Shown piece by piece: positions 1-11,899 of a stretch of DNA of 64,000 nt. A model generated the notes under the pieces. That model saw only the letters and a program-made list of their open reading frames with translations. It did not search any database and was not told the DNA's origin. Source of the stretch: Cryptomeria japonica (lineage: Eukaryota > Streptophyta > Pinopsida > Cupressales > Cupressaceae). Location: contig NC_081409.1 of the NCBI RefSeq assembly GCF_030272615.1, positions 474,046,573-474,110,572 on the forward strand, in the 5' to 3' direction. The position numbers were made by a program, and so were the translations under genes. Every line of letters starts with the position of its first letter. Position 1 is the stretch's first letter.

Positions 1-1159
1 GTGCGGTCTCGATTGCCATTCTTAACTTTAAAACATCCTTTACATTGGGTGACACTCTAGAGTTAGAGTGGCAAAATTTCTAAATTTCCTCCTTAACATT
101 ATCGGTTAGATTCTTATCAACACATGGAAGCCTCCCACCAAAAGCCCATGTATCATTTTGAAGAGGATCATCGAGTCTTTCTCTTCTTGCATGTTCTTTA
201 TCCAAAGTTTTACGATTTATGTTGAAATCAATACAAGTTTGTCTCATAAAGAAAGTATTTCTCAAAGGATGTCTTACTAAGGAGGTTGTAATCGCTCTTC
301 GAGCATCTCTCTTATCTTTTTTCTTTCTATTCTTTCCAGTAGAATTGAGATCATCAAAAATATTTTTGACAATAATAGAATTTTATCTCTCTTCTTGTTC
401 ACACAAATATTCAATTTGGCCAGCAAAGGTCTCATCTTTTGTATCTTTAGCAATTGTACAAAAAGTTGGCATTGCTCTGTCAATGTCTTATTGCTAAAAT
501 ATTGGTTGAAAAGTTGCATAGCCCACAATCGAACGGTTCATGTTGACCTCTTGCCTTCAAGATAGTCTATAATATTCTCATCAATTTTAAATAACCATTT
601 TGGGGTTCTTAAAAGTCTTGAATTTGAAATTTGTATATCTTCCACACAAGGGTCTTCATTTATCATGTAATTTAGTGATACATAATGTTCACTTGGTTCA
701 ACATTTTCACCTTTAATGCCAATTCCAACATTTTCACCTTTAATGCCAATTCCAACATTTTCACTTTCAATGTCAACATTTTCATATCCAATTTGATGTT
801 GAACATTTTGAGTATGAATTCCCAAATTTTCATTTCCAAATTCACTATCATGTTGAACATTTTCAATATCAATTTCAACATTTTCATTCCCAATTTGATT
901 ACCATGTTAAAAAATTTCAATATCAATCTCTACATTTTCATTTTCATTTTCAATATCATGCTCAACATTTTCATATTCAAATTCCTCTTCACTTGAAATA
1001 ACACCTGCGGGTGGAGCAAAGGCCTCACCTTCACCAATATTTGACATGCCTTATCTTCTCTTCCTATGACTTTCTCTATCTCTTTGTCTATACACTTGAA
1101 TTTGGTCTTTTGAAAGTTTTATTTTATGTTTTTGCTTTCGACAACTGCTACTTCCCATT
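1..1159 (-). pseudogene. DDE-like transposase relic, copy A (N-terminal part)
   Basis: Read on the minus strand from an ATG at 1159, the frame opens with a short basic stretch (MGSSSCRKQKHK, then RQRDRESHRKRR) and soon meets a stop. It continues with acidic Asn/Glu/Ile repeats (about 1020-690) and a conserved block TPKWLFKIDENI..YLEGK near 600-540. Next come NQYFSNKTLTEQCQLFV (about 510-440) and, after frameshifts, LRQTC.DFN and PLQNDTW.FGGRLP near 240-120. The same blocks in the same order occur on the plus strand at 4562-6730, so both are one gene family. The copy runs off the left edge, and the catalytic region is not in the window. Several stops and frameshifts show it is dead. I do not know a named Pfam family for this N-terminal part. 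Confidence 0.6.
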
Positions 1160-1335
1160 ATACCTTAACAAAGATGCTAAAAAATGACTGCTAATGACAA
1201 ATTTGTGTAAATGATTCTCAAAAAAGTAGGATCTTGTCTTTTACTATCTGAAAACTTGTGTTTGTCGTCTGCAAAAAGAATGTAGAGGCTGTTTTAATGC
1301 TCAAAACAACCCACTATCCTCTTTTGTGTGGCCCA

Positions 1336-1490
1336 GGTATCGAATATCAAATAATATCTGATATCCGATCATATCAAATATCAAATATTATCTGATATCC
1401 AATATCTTTCCATAAGGGCACCAACAATTTCATTGGCACCATTCCTAGGAGGTATCGGATATCGAATAATATTTGATATCTGATACCTCA
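1336..1490. repeat. Cluster of imperfect ATATC/GATAT palindromes
   Basis: Words such as GATATCCGATCATATC and CGAATAATATTTGATATC recur. The left half (1336-1410) is roughly the inverse complement of the right half (1450-1490), with a spacer around 1411-1449, so the DNA could fold into a hairpin. It lies about 180 bp upstream of the copy A start. Function unknown. Confidence 0.6.
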
Positions 1491-1518
1491 TTTAGGATGG
1501 GGGGAGAGAGGGACACGG

Positions 1519-1673
1519 CTAATCTGGCTCCAAAATAGCTCACTAACCTTCATGTTATACACTTTTCCAAAAAATGAAAGACGCAGCTAGTTGTGTCGAG
1601 TACAACCAAGATCTATAATTTTCAACTAACTTGAGTGTTATGCGAAAATCGTGACTTTTTGGAGCTAGTTTAG
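1519..1673. mobile_element. Possible 155-bp MITE-like inverted repeat
   Basis: The left end CTAATCTGGCTCCAAAA and the inverse of the right end, CTAAACTAGCTCCAAAA, match at 15 of 17 bases. The 120-bp interior has no coding potential. I found no convincing target-site duplication, so this may be a chance or decayed hairpin rather than a transposon. Confidence 0.35.
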
Positions 1674-1678
1674 CTGCA

Positions 1679-1682
<4 letters not shown>

Positions 1683-1769
<87 letters not shown>

Positions 1770-2510
1770 TACAGAAGAGGAAAGTGCTCAAGGGGGTGGG
1801 CAAGGGAGAGAAGGGGATAGCAAGGGGGTGGGCAAGGGAGAGAAGGGGATAGGGAGAGAAAGGGAGAGAGAGAGAGGGGGGGTTGGGAAAAGGAGGAGGG
1901 AGATAGGAGTCTAGAAGGGGAAAGGGATAGAGAGAGAGAGAGAGAGAGATGGAATGAAGGGGAAAGGGATCTAGAGAGAGAGAGAGAAGGGGAGAGGGGG
2001 AGGGGGTTGGCAAGGGATAGGGTGAGAGCGATAGATAGGGAGAGAAGGGGAAAGGGATCTAGAGAGAGAGAGAGAGGAGGGGAGAGGGAGAGGAGGTTGG
2101 AAAAGGATAGGGGAGAGCGATAGATAGGGAGAGAAGGGGAAAGGGATCTAGAGAGAGAGAGAGAGAAGGGGAGAGGGAGAGGGGTTTGGCAAGGGATAGG
2201 GGGGAGCGATAGATAGGGAGAGAATGGGAAAGGGAGAGGGAGAGATAAGGAGAGAAGGAAAAATGGATCTAGAGAGAGAGAGAAGGGGAGAGAGAGGGGG
2301 GGTTCGCAAGGGATTGGGGGAGAGGATCTAGATATGTAGAGAAGAGGAAAGGGAGAGGGAGAGAAAGGGAAAGGGATTTAGAGAGAGAGTAATTAGGCGG
2401 ACGGGGAGAGGGGAGGAGATGGAAGTATCAAAAAAGAGATAGTAAGAGAAGGGGAAAGGGAGAGAGGTTGGGAAATGGACGGGGGAGAGAGAGGAGTCCA
2501 GAAGGGGAAC
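1683..2510. repeat. (GA)n microsatellite and long purine-rich tract
   Basis: A pure GA run fills 1683-1767, about 42 units. The plus strand then stays almost all purine to about 2510, with recurring pieces such as GGGATCTAGAGAGAGAG and GCGATAGATAGGGAGAGAAGGGGAAAGG at roughly 90-130-bp spacing, so the tract partly grew by tandem duplication. The Leu/Ser-rich open frame on the other strand is only a reading of this repeat. Confidence 0.95.
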
Positions 2511-3531
2511 AGTTATATATAAAATAATATTTTAAATATTATACATAATAGTAATATAATATATTATATATTATACATAATTGTATAAGAGATTATAATA
2601 TATTATATATTATACTTATAGAAACAAACAAACAAAAATCTGCAACCTTGGGATTTGCCTCGGGATTGCTTTGGGATTTGGCTAGGACATGTCAAACCTG
2701 GAAAGTCAACACAAAAAATGTGTTTAGGAGTTTTTCTTTCCTTTCCATACTGCCCATGTGACTGGCGATTTTTTTTAACCCGGAATTGATGAAACGAAAA
2801 GGGTTTCTTAAGGAGATCCTCAGGCTTCCACCAATATAAATTATGCCTTATTTTGAATTCAATAAATAATTAGTATTCATTTTCTATTTGAATTACAACT
2901 AAAGTCCTGAATGATAAGTTGATTGAAAAACATCTATATCTTTCAAACAATATCACAATTTTTGAATCCAAAACATGCTTCACACACTATAGGATTAAAA
3001 AAAAATGAATTTCAAAAAGTTTTGACCAAGTTATCGTGGTCAAACATACGAGGTTTTCTTTCTTTTTAAATTGTAGTAAAAAATTCATAATTAATTATTT
3101 ACTTCAAAAAAATTTACAAAAAAATGTGTCACATTCAGACATGAGTCTTCTACTTATATCTAAAATATTATAAAAAATTATTATTATTTTCATCATGGTT
3201 TGGGTGGTCAGATAGATGTCTAACTTCACTCTCTCAAGTCTTAGACACACTTTCTAATTTACCTTGATTCTTATTTCTTTCTCACCTTCTCATAGTCTCC
3301 CTTGATTTTTTTGAAAATTCAAAACATTATTTACAACTTGTTGAACTAAATAGTATGTGTTTTGAAGCTTATAAATGAGAAAGACAATCATATGGTGTTT
3401 CAAGGCCCAAGTGGGCAGGAGTGGGAGGTGGACTTAAATAGTACAAATAAAGAAAATTGTGTTGCACACAATTCATCCAAGAACCCTACACATTGTTTCT
3501 CCTCTCATAAGCATATGACATAGAGTTTATT

Positions 3532-3532
<1 letters not shown>
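2511..3532. other. AT-rich spacer without recognised features
   Basis: This segment holds AT-rich sequence (a TATATTATACATAAT-type stretch at 2520-2620) and no coding frame, inverted termini or repeats that I can support. It is the middle of the head-to-head arrangement described under findings. Confidence 0.6.
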
Positions 3533-3622
<90 letters not shown>

Positions 3623-4135
3623 TACCTCAATCTCCTCCCTCATCTCCTACTATCATACTCTGCCTCCCTTTCTCTCTACCTCTCACCCCTCCCCTCCATA
3701 ATTAGATCTCCATCTCCCCTTGTTCCCTTTCTCTATACCTATATCTCACTTTATCCCTCCCAGCCTACCTAGATCTCTCTCTCCCCTACCCTCTATATTT
3801 ATCTCTCTCCCCTCACCTAAGACCTCTATACATTCATCTCCCTCTATCCTTCCCCTCCTACTCTCCCTCTTGGGCTCTCTCTCCCTCCCATGTTATGTCT
3901 ATCTCTAACCACATCTCCTCATCCCCTTCAGTCAACCTCTCAATCCCTTCTCTCGTTCTCTCTCTCTAGTACCTCCATCTCTCTCTAGTACCTCCATCTC
4001 AAGTCTTGATTTCCCTCTCTCCTAACCTCCCTCATCTCCTACTATCCTACTCTCCCTCTCCCTTTCTCTCCACATCTCTCTTTCCCTCTCGATTTATATC
4101 TCTATCTCCTCTTGTGCCCTCTCTTTGTACCTATA
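3533..4135. repeat. (CT)n microsatellite and pyrimidine-rich tract
   Basis: A pure CT run fills 3533-3620, about 44 units, followed by pyrimidine-rich sequence with CTCTCTCCCTC and CTACCTCCATCTC words to about 4135. A short GT run follows at 4147-4160. Relative to the gene at 4562 this is the same orientation as the GA tract relative to copy A, so both genes have a CT-rich sense strand upstream. Confidence 0.95.
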
Positions 4136-4561
4136 TATACATGTAGTGTGTGTGTGTGTACTTATAATAAATTAATAATATAGAATATTTATGAGATTAC
4201 TTTAATCTATTTTTTATTTATTTTTTGACATATAATTCTAAGCAAATGTCCATTCAATTTAAATGTTTGTTAGGTCTTCCCATGTGCAAACGAAAATGGC
4301 TAAGCTATATCCTTCATTTCCTTTTGTGTGGCACCAGGAGAAGGAAACAAAATGCATATCCACTCTGGACAGATATCCATTTTGTGAAACATGTAAAAAT
4401 AAATAAAAGACTGCTTTGATCATTCTAACAGTCCCCACGTTCTCTTTGTTGTCAGGAAGCTCGTGATTTATGTCTAATACAAACAAAATTCAATTGTGTG
4501 TGCACTCTTTTACACAGATTTCAAGATATCAATCATTTTTGTGACTCTTTTTGTAAAAATG

Positions 4562-7500
4562 ATGGAGAGAAATAATCGTCATAAGCAAGAAGGTAAGAGA
4601 AAAATAACATACAAAAAAAATAAAGCTTATAGAGAAAAAGATAGAGAAATCCATAGGAAGAAAATGTTGCAAGGTTGATCAGAATGGGCTATTAATGTAT
4701 TGTCATTAATGTCAACTTTCTTTGGTTGTCATTAGTACCTAGTTGGTATAAGTGATGTTGAGTTCTTTGTTCAATTGTGTTGAGAGATTTTCTCTGCATA
4801 ACTTCTATATTGTACATCTATTCATGCAACTTGAATGTTGATAGGCCATATTTAGAGATGTTATATTCTGGATTTGGTGCTCCAGATTGTTGTGCTAAGC
4901 AAGTTGTGTTTACCGATATGTATGACAATGTTACAATGTTTCTATCTGAAATGCATGCTTCACATTTCTCCACATTATAGTTTTTGGTGTTGCGGTTTTG
5001 GAGTTAAGTTGATAATGTCCTTAGCTTCATTCTATTCAATTGGCACCTATTCTTAGGTTTCAAAAGCATGGCTTCAAACTTTGATGGAGTTTACTCTAGG
5101 TTTGGATGACCTTGAGTGTTTACACTTCATATTATTGCTCTGATGATTATGAATCGTTGTATAATACATTTGATGTTTATTTTGGTCTCATTCAAGGTAC
5201 GTTGTGGTCCACTTTGCATTATTTTCCACCACGGGAATGTTCAATGCCTGCCTAATTTGAATTGTGATCGGTTAAGTTGCTTAGCCGACCTTAGGAGACT
5301 TTGCATATGTGAGGATGATATAAATAGAGGTGTGTGTGAAGAGAGAACACATGTACGTGTGTTATGAAAGAAAGTGAAATGTGATGAATTTATGTGAAAC
5401 GGGATCTATCTCCCTAATTGTTTGATGACTATTGTGTGAGTTGGTGAAAAATGTTAAGTAGTGTGAACTTTCATGTGTTAGCTACTGGAAGCAATGAGCC
5501 AAAGGTATCTACAGATCTTATGGTTGTTGAGGTGCATCAATGGTGGATTATTTCTCTTTTATTCTTTTTCATTTTGGCAATGAGCCCTTCGGTAGTGAGC
5601 CTCTCTTTCTTTCTTTCCCTCGAGTAGTGAGCCCTTTGGCAATGAGCCTCTACTAGTGAGTCTTTCTTTGTAAAAATCACCTTAATTGTTGTCACCCTAA
5701 CAAGTGTTTATATATTGAGAATATCATTCTTTGTGGTTCTCCTAACAGGGTTTTCCATGTAAAATCTAGTGTTTCCTTATGTAGGTGTTCTCTAGTTTTC
5801 ATGTTAATATCTTTATGTGGATTAAGTGTTAAAGTTAAGTTGTTGTTGATTTGTTTCAAGGGAACAAACTTAAGATTTATCTATACAACTGATCCACGAT
5901 GCCCCCCCCCCCCCCTCCCGACCCTCCCCTCTCAATTATCTGCTAAGTCTTCTTCTCCACCAATAAATCTTAAAATTGATATTGAAAAGGTTGATAACAT
6001 TGATAATGAAAACATTGATAACATTGAAAATGAAACAACGGAACCTTATGTATCACCAAATAACATGAGAAGACAAGACCTTTGTGAGGAAGAAAGAGAA
6101 ATCCAAAATCCAAAATATTCAAGAACCCCAACATGGTTACTTGAAATTGATAAGAACATAATTAAAAATATTGAAGGAAAGATGTTAACACAAATCATCT
6201 TGTTGTGGGGAAAAAAATATTTTAACAAATACTTTGGCAATAAGTCATTGACCGATCAATGCCGACTATTTGTATAATTGCTAAAGACACACAAAATGAC
6301 ACCTTTACTAGCTAAATGGAAGACTCGTGTAAGCAAAAGGTTGAATAAAAATAATATTATTGTCAAAAACCTTTTTAAATTCTCTCAATTTTATTGGTAA
6401 GACTAGTAAGGAAATAGATAAGAGAGTTGCTCGTAGAGTAATCATAACCTCATTAGTAAGCCATCAATTGAGAAAGGCTCATTTATTGAGGCAAACTTGT
6501 GTTGATCTTAATCAAATCATAAAACAGTGTTTAGTGCACTCGCAAGAAGATCAATACTAGATAGTCCTCTTCAAAAAGATACCTGGGATTTTAGTGGGAG
6601 GCTTCCACAATTGATAAAAATCTAATTGATAACATGAAGGATGAAATCAACAATTTTGGCACTTTAACTCTAGAGTTGCCCAATGTAAAGGTGGGTAAAA
6701 TTAAGAACTAGCAATCAAGACCGCACATTGCATTCTAAACGTTTCTTAGAATGTAACCATATAATTTTGTAAAATACATCCAACTTTTGAAATCACATGA
6801 AGGGCTTTTGAATAATGTAAGCCATTTTATTGCATACCTCCTAAAATTTGTAATACATGTTGCAAATACCATGTAGATTTTTCAATATATCATGAACTAT
6901 TATGCTATATTTGTTCTACTTTGCACACGAACAAAATATAACAAGAATGTGGTGCAATGTATTTTTTGAATTCAGCCAAGGACTTATTAGACCTATTTTT
7001 ATGTGTTTAAACATGATGATTTCTTTTTTCTATAAAAATGATTGTTTAAATGATAATTTTTTACAATGTGGTAGTTTATCAAAGTTTTTATCATATTTTC
7101 ATGAGGGTATGATTTTAGAAAGAAAATTGTTGACAAAAAGAGATACGAGGCGGTGAAATACAATTTGAAGGGTGAAGGTGAAGGTTCTAAATGTCAGTTG
7201 GTTAAAAGAGAAGTTAATGTTGCTAATTGTATTTTAGATTTTAAGAAAAATATTTTCTACAAGTACGCAAAGCATAGCCACAGGTCTCAATGGTTAGATT
7301 ATTAATTCGGGATATGTAAGGATTCTTTCCCAATTAAAACTATTATATCTATGGTGAATTTTATTGAAAATTGCACATTGAATCCACAAAATGAGGTTCA
7401 ATCTCAATATTACAATTCTATTCAAATTTCTATTTTTTGTCAACTTCACATGTAGATATGCTTATTACTAATATAGAAGAGGGCAAGAAGATAATCAAGA

Positions 7501-8440
7501 AGTGTCATTTTCACATGAGTCATTATAGATCTCATTAGTCGGACTATATGTAATATTATTTTCAAAAACAATAATTGGAGTTCTTGTAGGATAAAGATAT
7601 TGCAATGGATCAACATCTCGTTTGGTCATATAACTACATATTCAAGAATGCTCGTATGTTTTATTGGTTGAGTAGTATCCATGCAAAGAGGAGTGTACCA
7701 CATATTTGAAGTTTTTTGAAGCTAGGCATGGAAAAGGGGAGAATGATGGAGCAGTTGGATGCGTGAAGAGAGCTCTAGTTAAGGAACAACTAAATATTAG
7801 AGGTGGTGCTACATTTTGTGATGCATGTTCTATATCATATTAGTGAAAATATGCATTGTCACAAGGAGGGACACTTGATTCAGGCTTGTTTTTGTCATAA
7901 TTGTATTTAGTATGACTAGGATCAATGTGAGTCAAGTGAGTGGGTAGATACATAGATTTCACAATATCTAAACCTTTTATCTCAAGCACAGTCCTCTCTA
8001 CATGATGAAATGGAAAGTTCACTTGATTATAACCATCTTCCAAATATTGTACAACCAAGACAGATTTATGCAATTGTTGCTCCATTGGGGATTGAAGAAG
8101 GATCAGACTATTGGTTCACACAATGTGTACAAGGAAATAAAGAGCTAACACAATCAATGATAAATGATGGTGAGTTCATATATCATAAGATTTCTATTGT
8201 ACTTGTTGGAACTTGGTTGTAAACATATATGATTAGAAAGAATGGCATTCTTGCATTTGAAGACTATGAAAAACACAAAAACCATTATAATGAATTTGCA
8301 CCTTTTTGTAGCAACAAATGTTAAGTTATTTAAGGATCATACCAAACCAAGAACAAAACAACTATAGACAATTAGTAGGATTGATCACAAAGCAATATTG
8401 GATACTCTAAAGGTAAGAGATGACCCTTTAGGCACACTTG
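4562..8440 (+). pseudogene. DDE-like transposase relic, copy B (long)
   Basis: It starts at ATG 4562 (MERNNRHKQEGKRK, YREKDREIHRKK), matching copy A, and is then interrupted by a solo LTR. Coding text resumes near 5940 with SRTPTWLLEIDKNI and NKYFGNKSLTDQC (about 6115-6265), and PLQKDTWDFSGRLP near 6565. The core follows: KYAKHSHRSQW and MVNFIENCTLNPQNE (7262-7400), WSYNYIFKNARMFYWL (about 7622-7670), then HGKGENDGAVGCVKRAL (about 7725-7780). A C-terminal part ends in VKLFKDHTKPRTKQL and KVRDDPLGTLE near 8310-8440. The HGKG..DGA..CVKRA signature, with an upstream WSDG..Q-type motif, is one I associate with repetitive hypothetical proteins in plants and animals that look like RNase H-fold transposases. 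In this copy the WSDG position reads WSYN, so an expected acidic residue is lost. Many stops and frameshifts are present. Confidence 0.55.
4696..5934 (+). mobile_element. Solo LTR inside transposase copy B
   Basis: The segment runs from TGTATTGTCATTAATGTCAA to CCCCTCTCA, so it has TG...CA ends. Flanks are ATTAA (4691-4695) and ATTAT (5935-5939), a 5-bp duplication with one change. Inside is a TATA-like GATATAAATAGAG at about 5318, and near the end ACTGATCCACG then a C run (about 5901-5916), which resembles the ACTGATTCACCCCCCCCTCTCAG end of the LTR at 31527-34309. Removing it brings the two halves of copy B together at the point expected from copy A. No internal retrotransposon sequence remains. 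The exact right edge could be a few bases off. Confidence 0.55.
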
Positions 8441-9044
8441 AGTAGCATATCTAGCTCATACCATATGGGACATGTATGATAATTTTCATGTCTTATTTAT
8501 ATTCATGTTTGACTTTAACCATTGTTGAGTCAAAATAGGTTGTATTTCATGTTTCTTAATAATTCTTAACAAATGTAGGTCTTTTTGTTGGAGAATGTTA
8601 TTATGTTTAAGTGATTCAAACCAAAAATAACATTTTCCTTGAACATTGTGGAGATAATCAGTGTAATGCATAAGGACGTATCTAATTGATATAATTCTAC
8701 CTCTTGCTTAATAATCTTACATTTGGTTTCAAACAATGATCAATTAACTTTGTAGTTCATGTTTTTTTAATATCCATACTTTTTTAATATTTACATGGAG
8801 GCACTACTGTACACAAGCTTGGAGTACGATGTGAGTTTACGATGGCAATGCATCTAGAATTGGAGTTCATGTTAATTTCATTGTTCAATTACTTTTAGTC
8901 AATGTTCTTTCTAGTTTTTAACCTTTTTTTATAATATATGCAGCTGTTTTTGAATAGCATTGGTTTGAGCTCTACGTTGTTGAGCAAGGATATCAGTGGC
9001 ACATATTAGTTGTATAAAGGATAGCTTGATAGCAAGATGCATTG
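8441..9044. other. No recognised feature
   Basis: AT-rich sequence downstream of copy B. I see no protein similarity, TIR or repeat here. If copy B was a DNA transposon, its right terminus could lie in this stretch, but I could not find one. Confidence 0.5.
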
Positions 9045-9610
9045 ATGTATTTGTACATGAGGACATGAACAAAATTATATGGCCATAAATAGTTGTGTTG
9101 ATGGTTATAATGGTCGAAAGATGATATAGGATGTATTTGTACATGAAAACGTGGAAAATATGATATACAGGCATTATTGGAATTATTGGTCGTGGAATTT
9201 ATGCAAATTATGACAATTATGAATGTCACGTGTATGTCAAAACAGTGCACATGTATGTGTAATCATGATAACTATGTGGAATGAATACAAATTATGATTG
9301 ATAATAAAGACTAACAAATCTCATGTGTATGCGCCTAGTTATGTATTTACACGAATGTCACATGTATGTGTAATGTTGATTATATGTGTGGAATGTATGT
9401 TAATAATTATGATTATGATGAAAAGATGCATAGACTAACAAATCTTATGTGTATGCACCTACTTATGTATGTTCATGAATGTCGCATGTATGTGTAATGT
9501 TGATTATATGTCTACAATGGCTGCAAATTATGATGATTATGATAAAAAGATGCATAGACAAAAATCTTATGTGGATGCATCTACTTATGTATGTTCATGA
9601 TCATTATATG
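9045..9610. repeat. Diverged tandem repeats, ~85 bp then ~124-132 bp period
   Basis: GATGTATTTGTACATGA occurs near 9045 and again near 9130. From 9221 a second unit begins GAATGTCACGTGTATGT, repeated at 9353 (GAATGTCACATGTATGTG) and 9477 (GAATGTCGCATGTATGTG), giving spacings of 132 and 124 bp. Each unit also carries ATGCATAGACTAACAAATCT.ATGTG and ACTTATGTATGTTCATGA-like text. About three units are visible, with moderate divergence. Confidence 0.8.
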
Positions 9611-9639
9611 TGTGTAATGCTAATTATGGATCCTAGAGC

Positions 9640-11870
9640 ACATTTATTCACTTCTTCCCATTTTTTGCATTGTTCTCCACTAACATTTTTATAAGAATGC
9701 ATTCGATATTAATATAGTCAAATGGTGTTGAGTTGACCAAAATTGAGAGAGGTTAATTTGGAGAGATGCAATATCCACTTGCAGGACCAAACGTAACATT
9801 CCTACTTGCCATGAAATATGAGAACTACTTTGTCATAGTTTGGCACTTTTCCCTCTTAGGGCTCTTTACAGACTACCCCAAATAATGCACTCCAAAATGA
9901 TTGGAGACACCCTAAATAAACAAAGGCCTTTCCTAGTGTTTACATTCCCACCTTGATGTGTTGGTATATTTGGTTTCCCTCCATGATGCAAGAGACAAAA
10001 TGTATGCTTCATTCTATTTTTGCACTACCTTCCACCAATGATTATTGCAAAAATGCATTTGACATTAGAATACTCAAACAGTGTTGAATTGACAAAAAAT
10101 GAGATAGGTTAGATTCAATGGATTCCACATCCAATTGTAGGTCCAAATGACACATTCATACATGCCACGAGCTCCCACAACAACTTTGTCATAGTTTGGA
10201 AAATTTTCGCTCTTAGGGCTCTTTAGAGACTACCTGGAGTAGTGCACTCTAGAATGATCGCTTACCTTGGAAAATTAAAAGAGGCCTTCACTATAATTTA
10301 CCTTCCTACCTCGACGTGTTCATATTTCCCATTTGTCAAAACTACTGGCAAATTTATAATTTTGTTTTTTTTGCTCTCGAGGCTCTTTAAAGACCACCCT
10401 AGATAACTCACGCCAGAATGATCAGGTGAATTGGGCAATGAAAAAAGGTCTTTCCTAGCATTTACTTGCCTACATTAACATTTCCACGAGGTCCATATGT
10501 CAAAAATACTAACAATTTTACATTTTCTGCTCTTTGGGCTCTTACAGACTACCCCAAATTAATGCACTCTAAAATCATTGGGGGACTTGGGAAACAAAAA
10601 GAGGCCTTCCCTAGCATTTACCTTCCTACCTAGATGTGTTCATGCTACTCATTTTTCAAACCTATTGACAATTTTACAATGTTTGGATTTTTTTCCTCTT
10701 AGGGCCCTTTAGAGATTACCCCGAATAGTGCACTCTAGAATGATCAAGTGACTTGGGAAATGAAGAGAGGTCTTCCCTAGAATTTCTCTACCTACTTTGA
10801 TGTGTCCATGCTGCCCATTTATCAAAACTAATAATAATTTTACGATTTTGTACTTTTTTGCTCTACGGGCTCTTTATAGACTACCTCGAATAGTAAACAC
10901 TAGAATGATTGGATGACTTGGGTAATGAAAATATGTCTTCCAATCATTTACCTACCTATCTTTATGTGTATGTGTTGCCCATTTGTCAAAACTACTAACA
11001 ATTTTACAATTTTCTATTTTTTGCTCTTAGGACTCTTTAGAAACTACTTTGGATAGTGCACCCCAAAATGATTGGGTGACTTGGAAAACAAAAGGCCTTC
11101 CCTAGTGTTTACCTATCCACCTTGATGTGTTGGTATAGTTGGTTTCGCTCCATGATACACAACAAAAATTATGCTTCTTTCCACTTTTGCATTGCTTTTC
11201 GCTGACAATTTTTACAAGAATGCATTTGGCATTAGAACGCTTAAACAATGTTAAGCTGACCAAAACTAAGAGAGGTTGGTTTCAAGGGATTTGATATCCA
11301 CTTGTAGGTCCAACTAAATCATTCATATGTGCCACAAGCTCCCAAAACAACATCATCATAGTTTGGCAGTTTTTGCTTGCGGGGCTCTTTAAAGACTATC
11401 TCAAATAGTGCACTCTTGAAAGAACGGGTAACTTGGAAAATGAAAAGAGGCCTTCTCTAGTGTTTACCTACCCACCTTTACATTTTGGAATGGTCGTTTT
11501 TTCTTCGGGACACATGAAACAAAAAATTCTCAATCTTGTCATTTTTGCATTGCTTTCCACTAAAAGTTTTTGGAAAAATGCATTCAATGTTGGCATACTC
11601 AAATAGGGTTGAGCTGATCAAAACTAAGTGAGGTTTTTTTGAGGATTTCAAGTCCACTTCCTGGTCGAGACGGAAAATTTTTGTGTCATGAGCTAAAAGA
11701 GTTAAATTTGTCATAGTTAGACAATCTTTTGCTATTAGGGCTCTTTAAAGACTACCCCAAAATAGTGTGCTCTAATTGATTGGGTGGCTTGGGCAATGAA
11801 TATAGAGCTTTTGTAGTGTTTAATTATCCACCTTAACATGTTTCCATTGTTCATTTGTCATGCAAAGAAC
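9640..11870. repeat. Tandem array with mixed ~163-bp and ~355-bp units
   Basis: A landmark like CTCTTAGGGCTCTTTA recurs at about 9853, 10210, 10374, 10530, 10696, 10861, 11024, 11376 and 11732. The steps are 357, 164, 156, 166, 165, 163, 352 and 356 bp. Short units share GCACTCTAGAATGATTGG, GACTTGGG.AATGAAAA.AGG and CCTACCTTGATGTGTTCATG. Long units add a block of about 190 bp with TTGCATTGCTTTCCAC, AAGAATGCATTTGGCATT and ACCAAAACTAAGAGAGGTT. The array ends near the gypsy relic. Units are strongly diverged, so it is old. It has no coding potential. Confidence 0.85.
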
Positions 11871-11899
11871 AAATAGGTACATCAACCAATGGGAGAGTG

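Noticed and set aside
1555-2013. 152-codon Leu/Ser/Pro-rich open frame on the minus strand
   Set aside because: It is a translation of the GA/CT microsatellite and purine tract, with no amino-acid complexity.
3530-3908. Two Leu/Ser-rich open frames on the plus strand
   Set aside because: Same reason: they read through the CT microsatellite.
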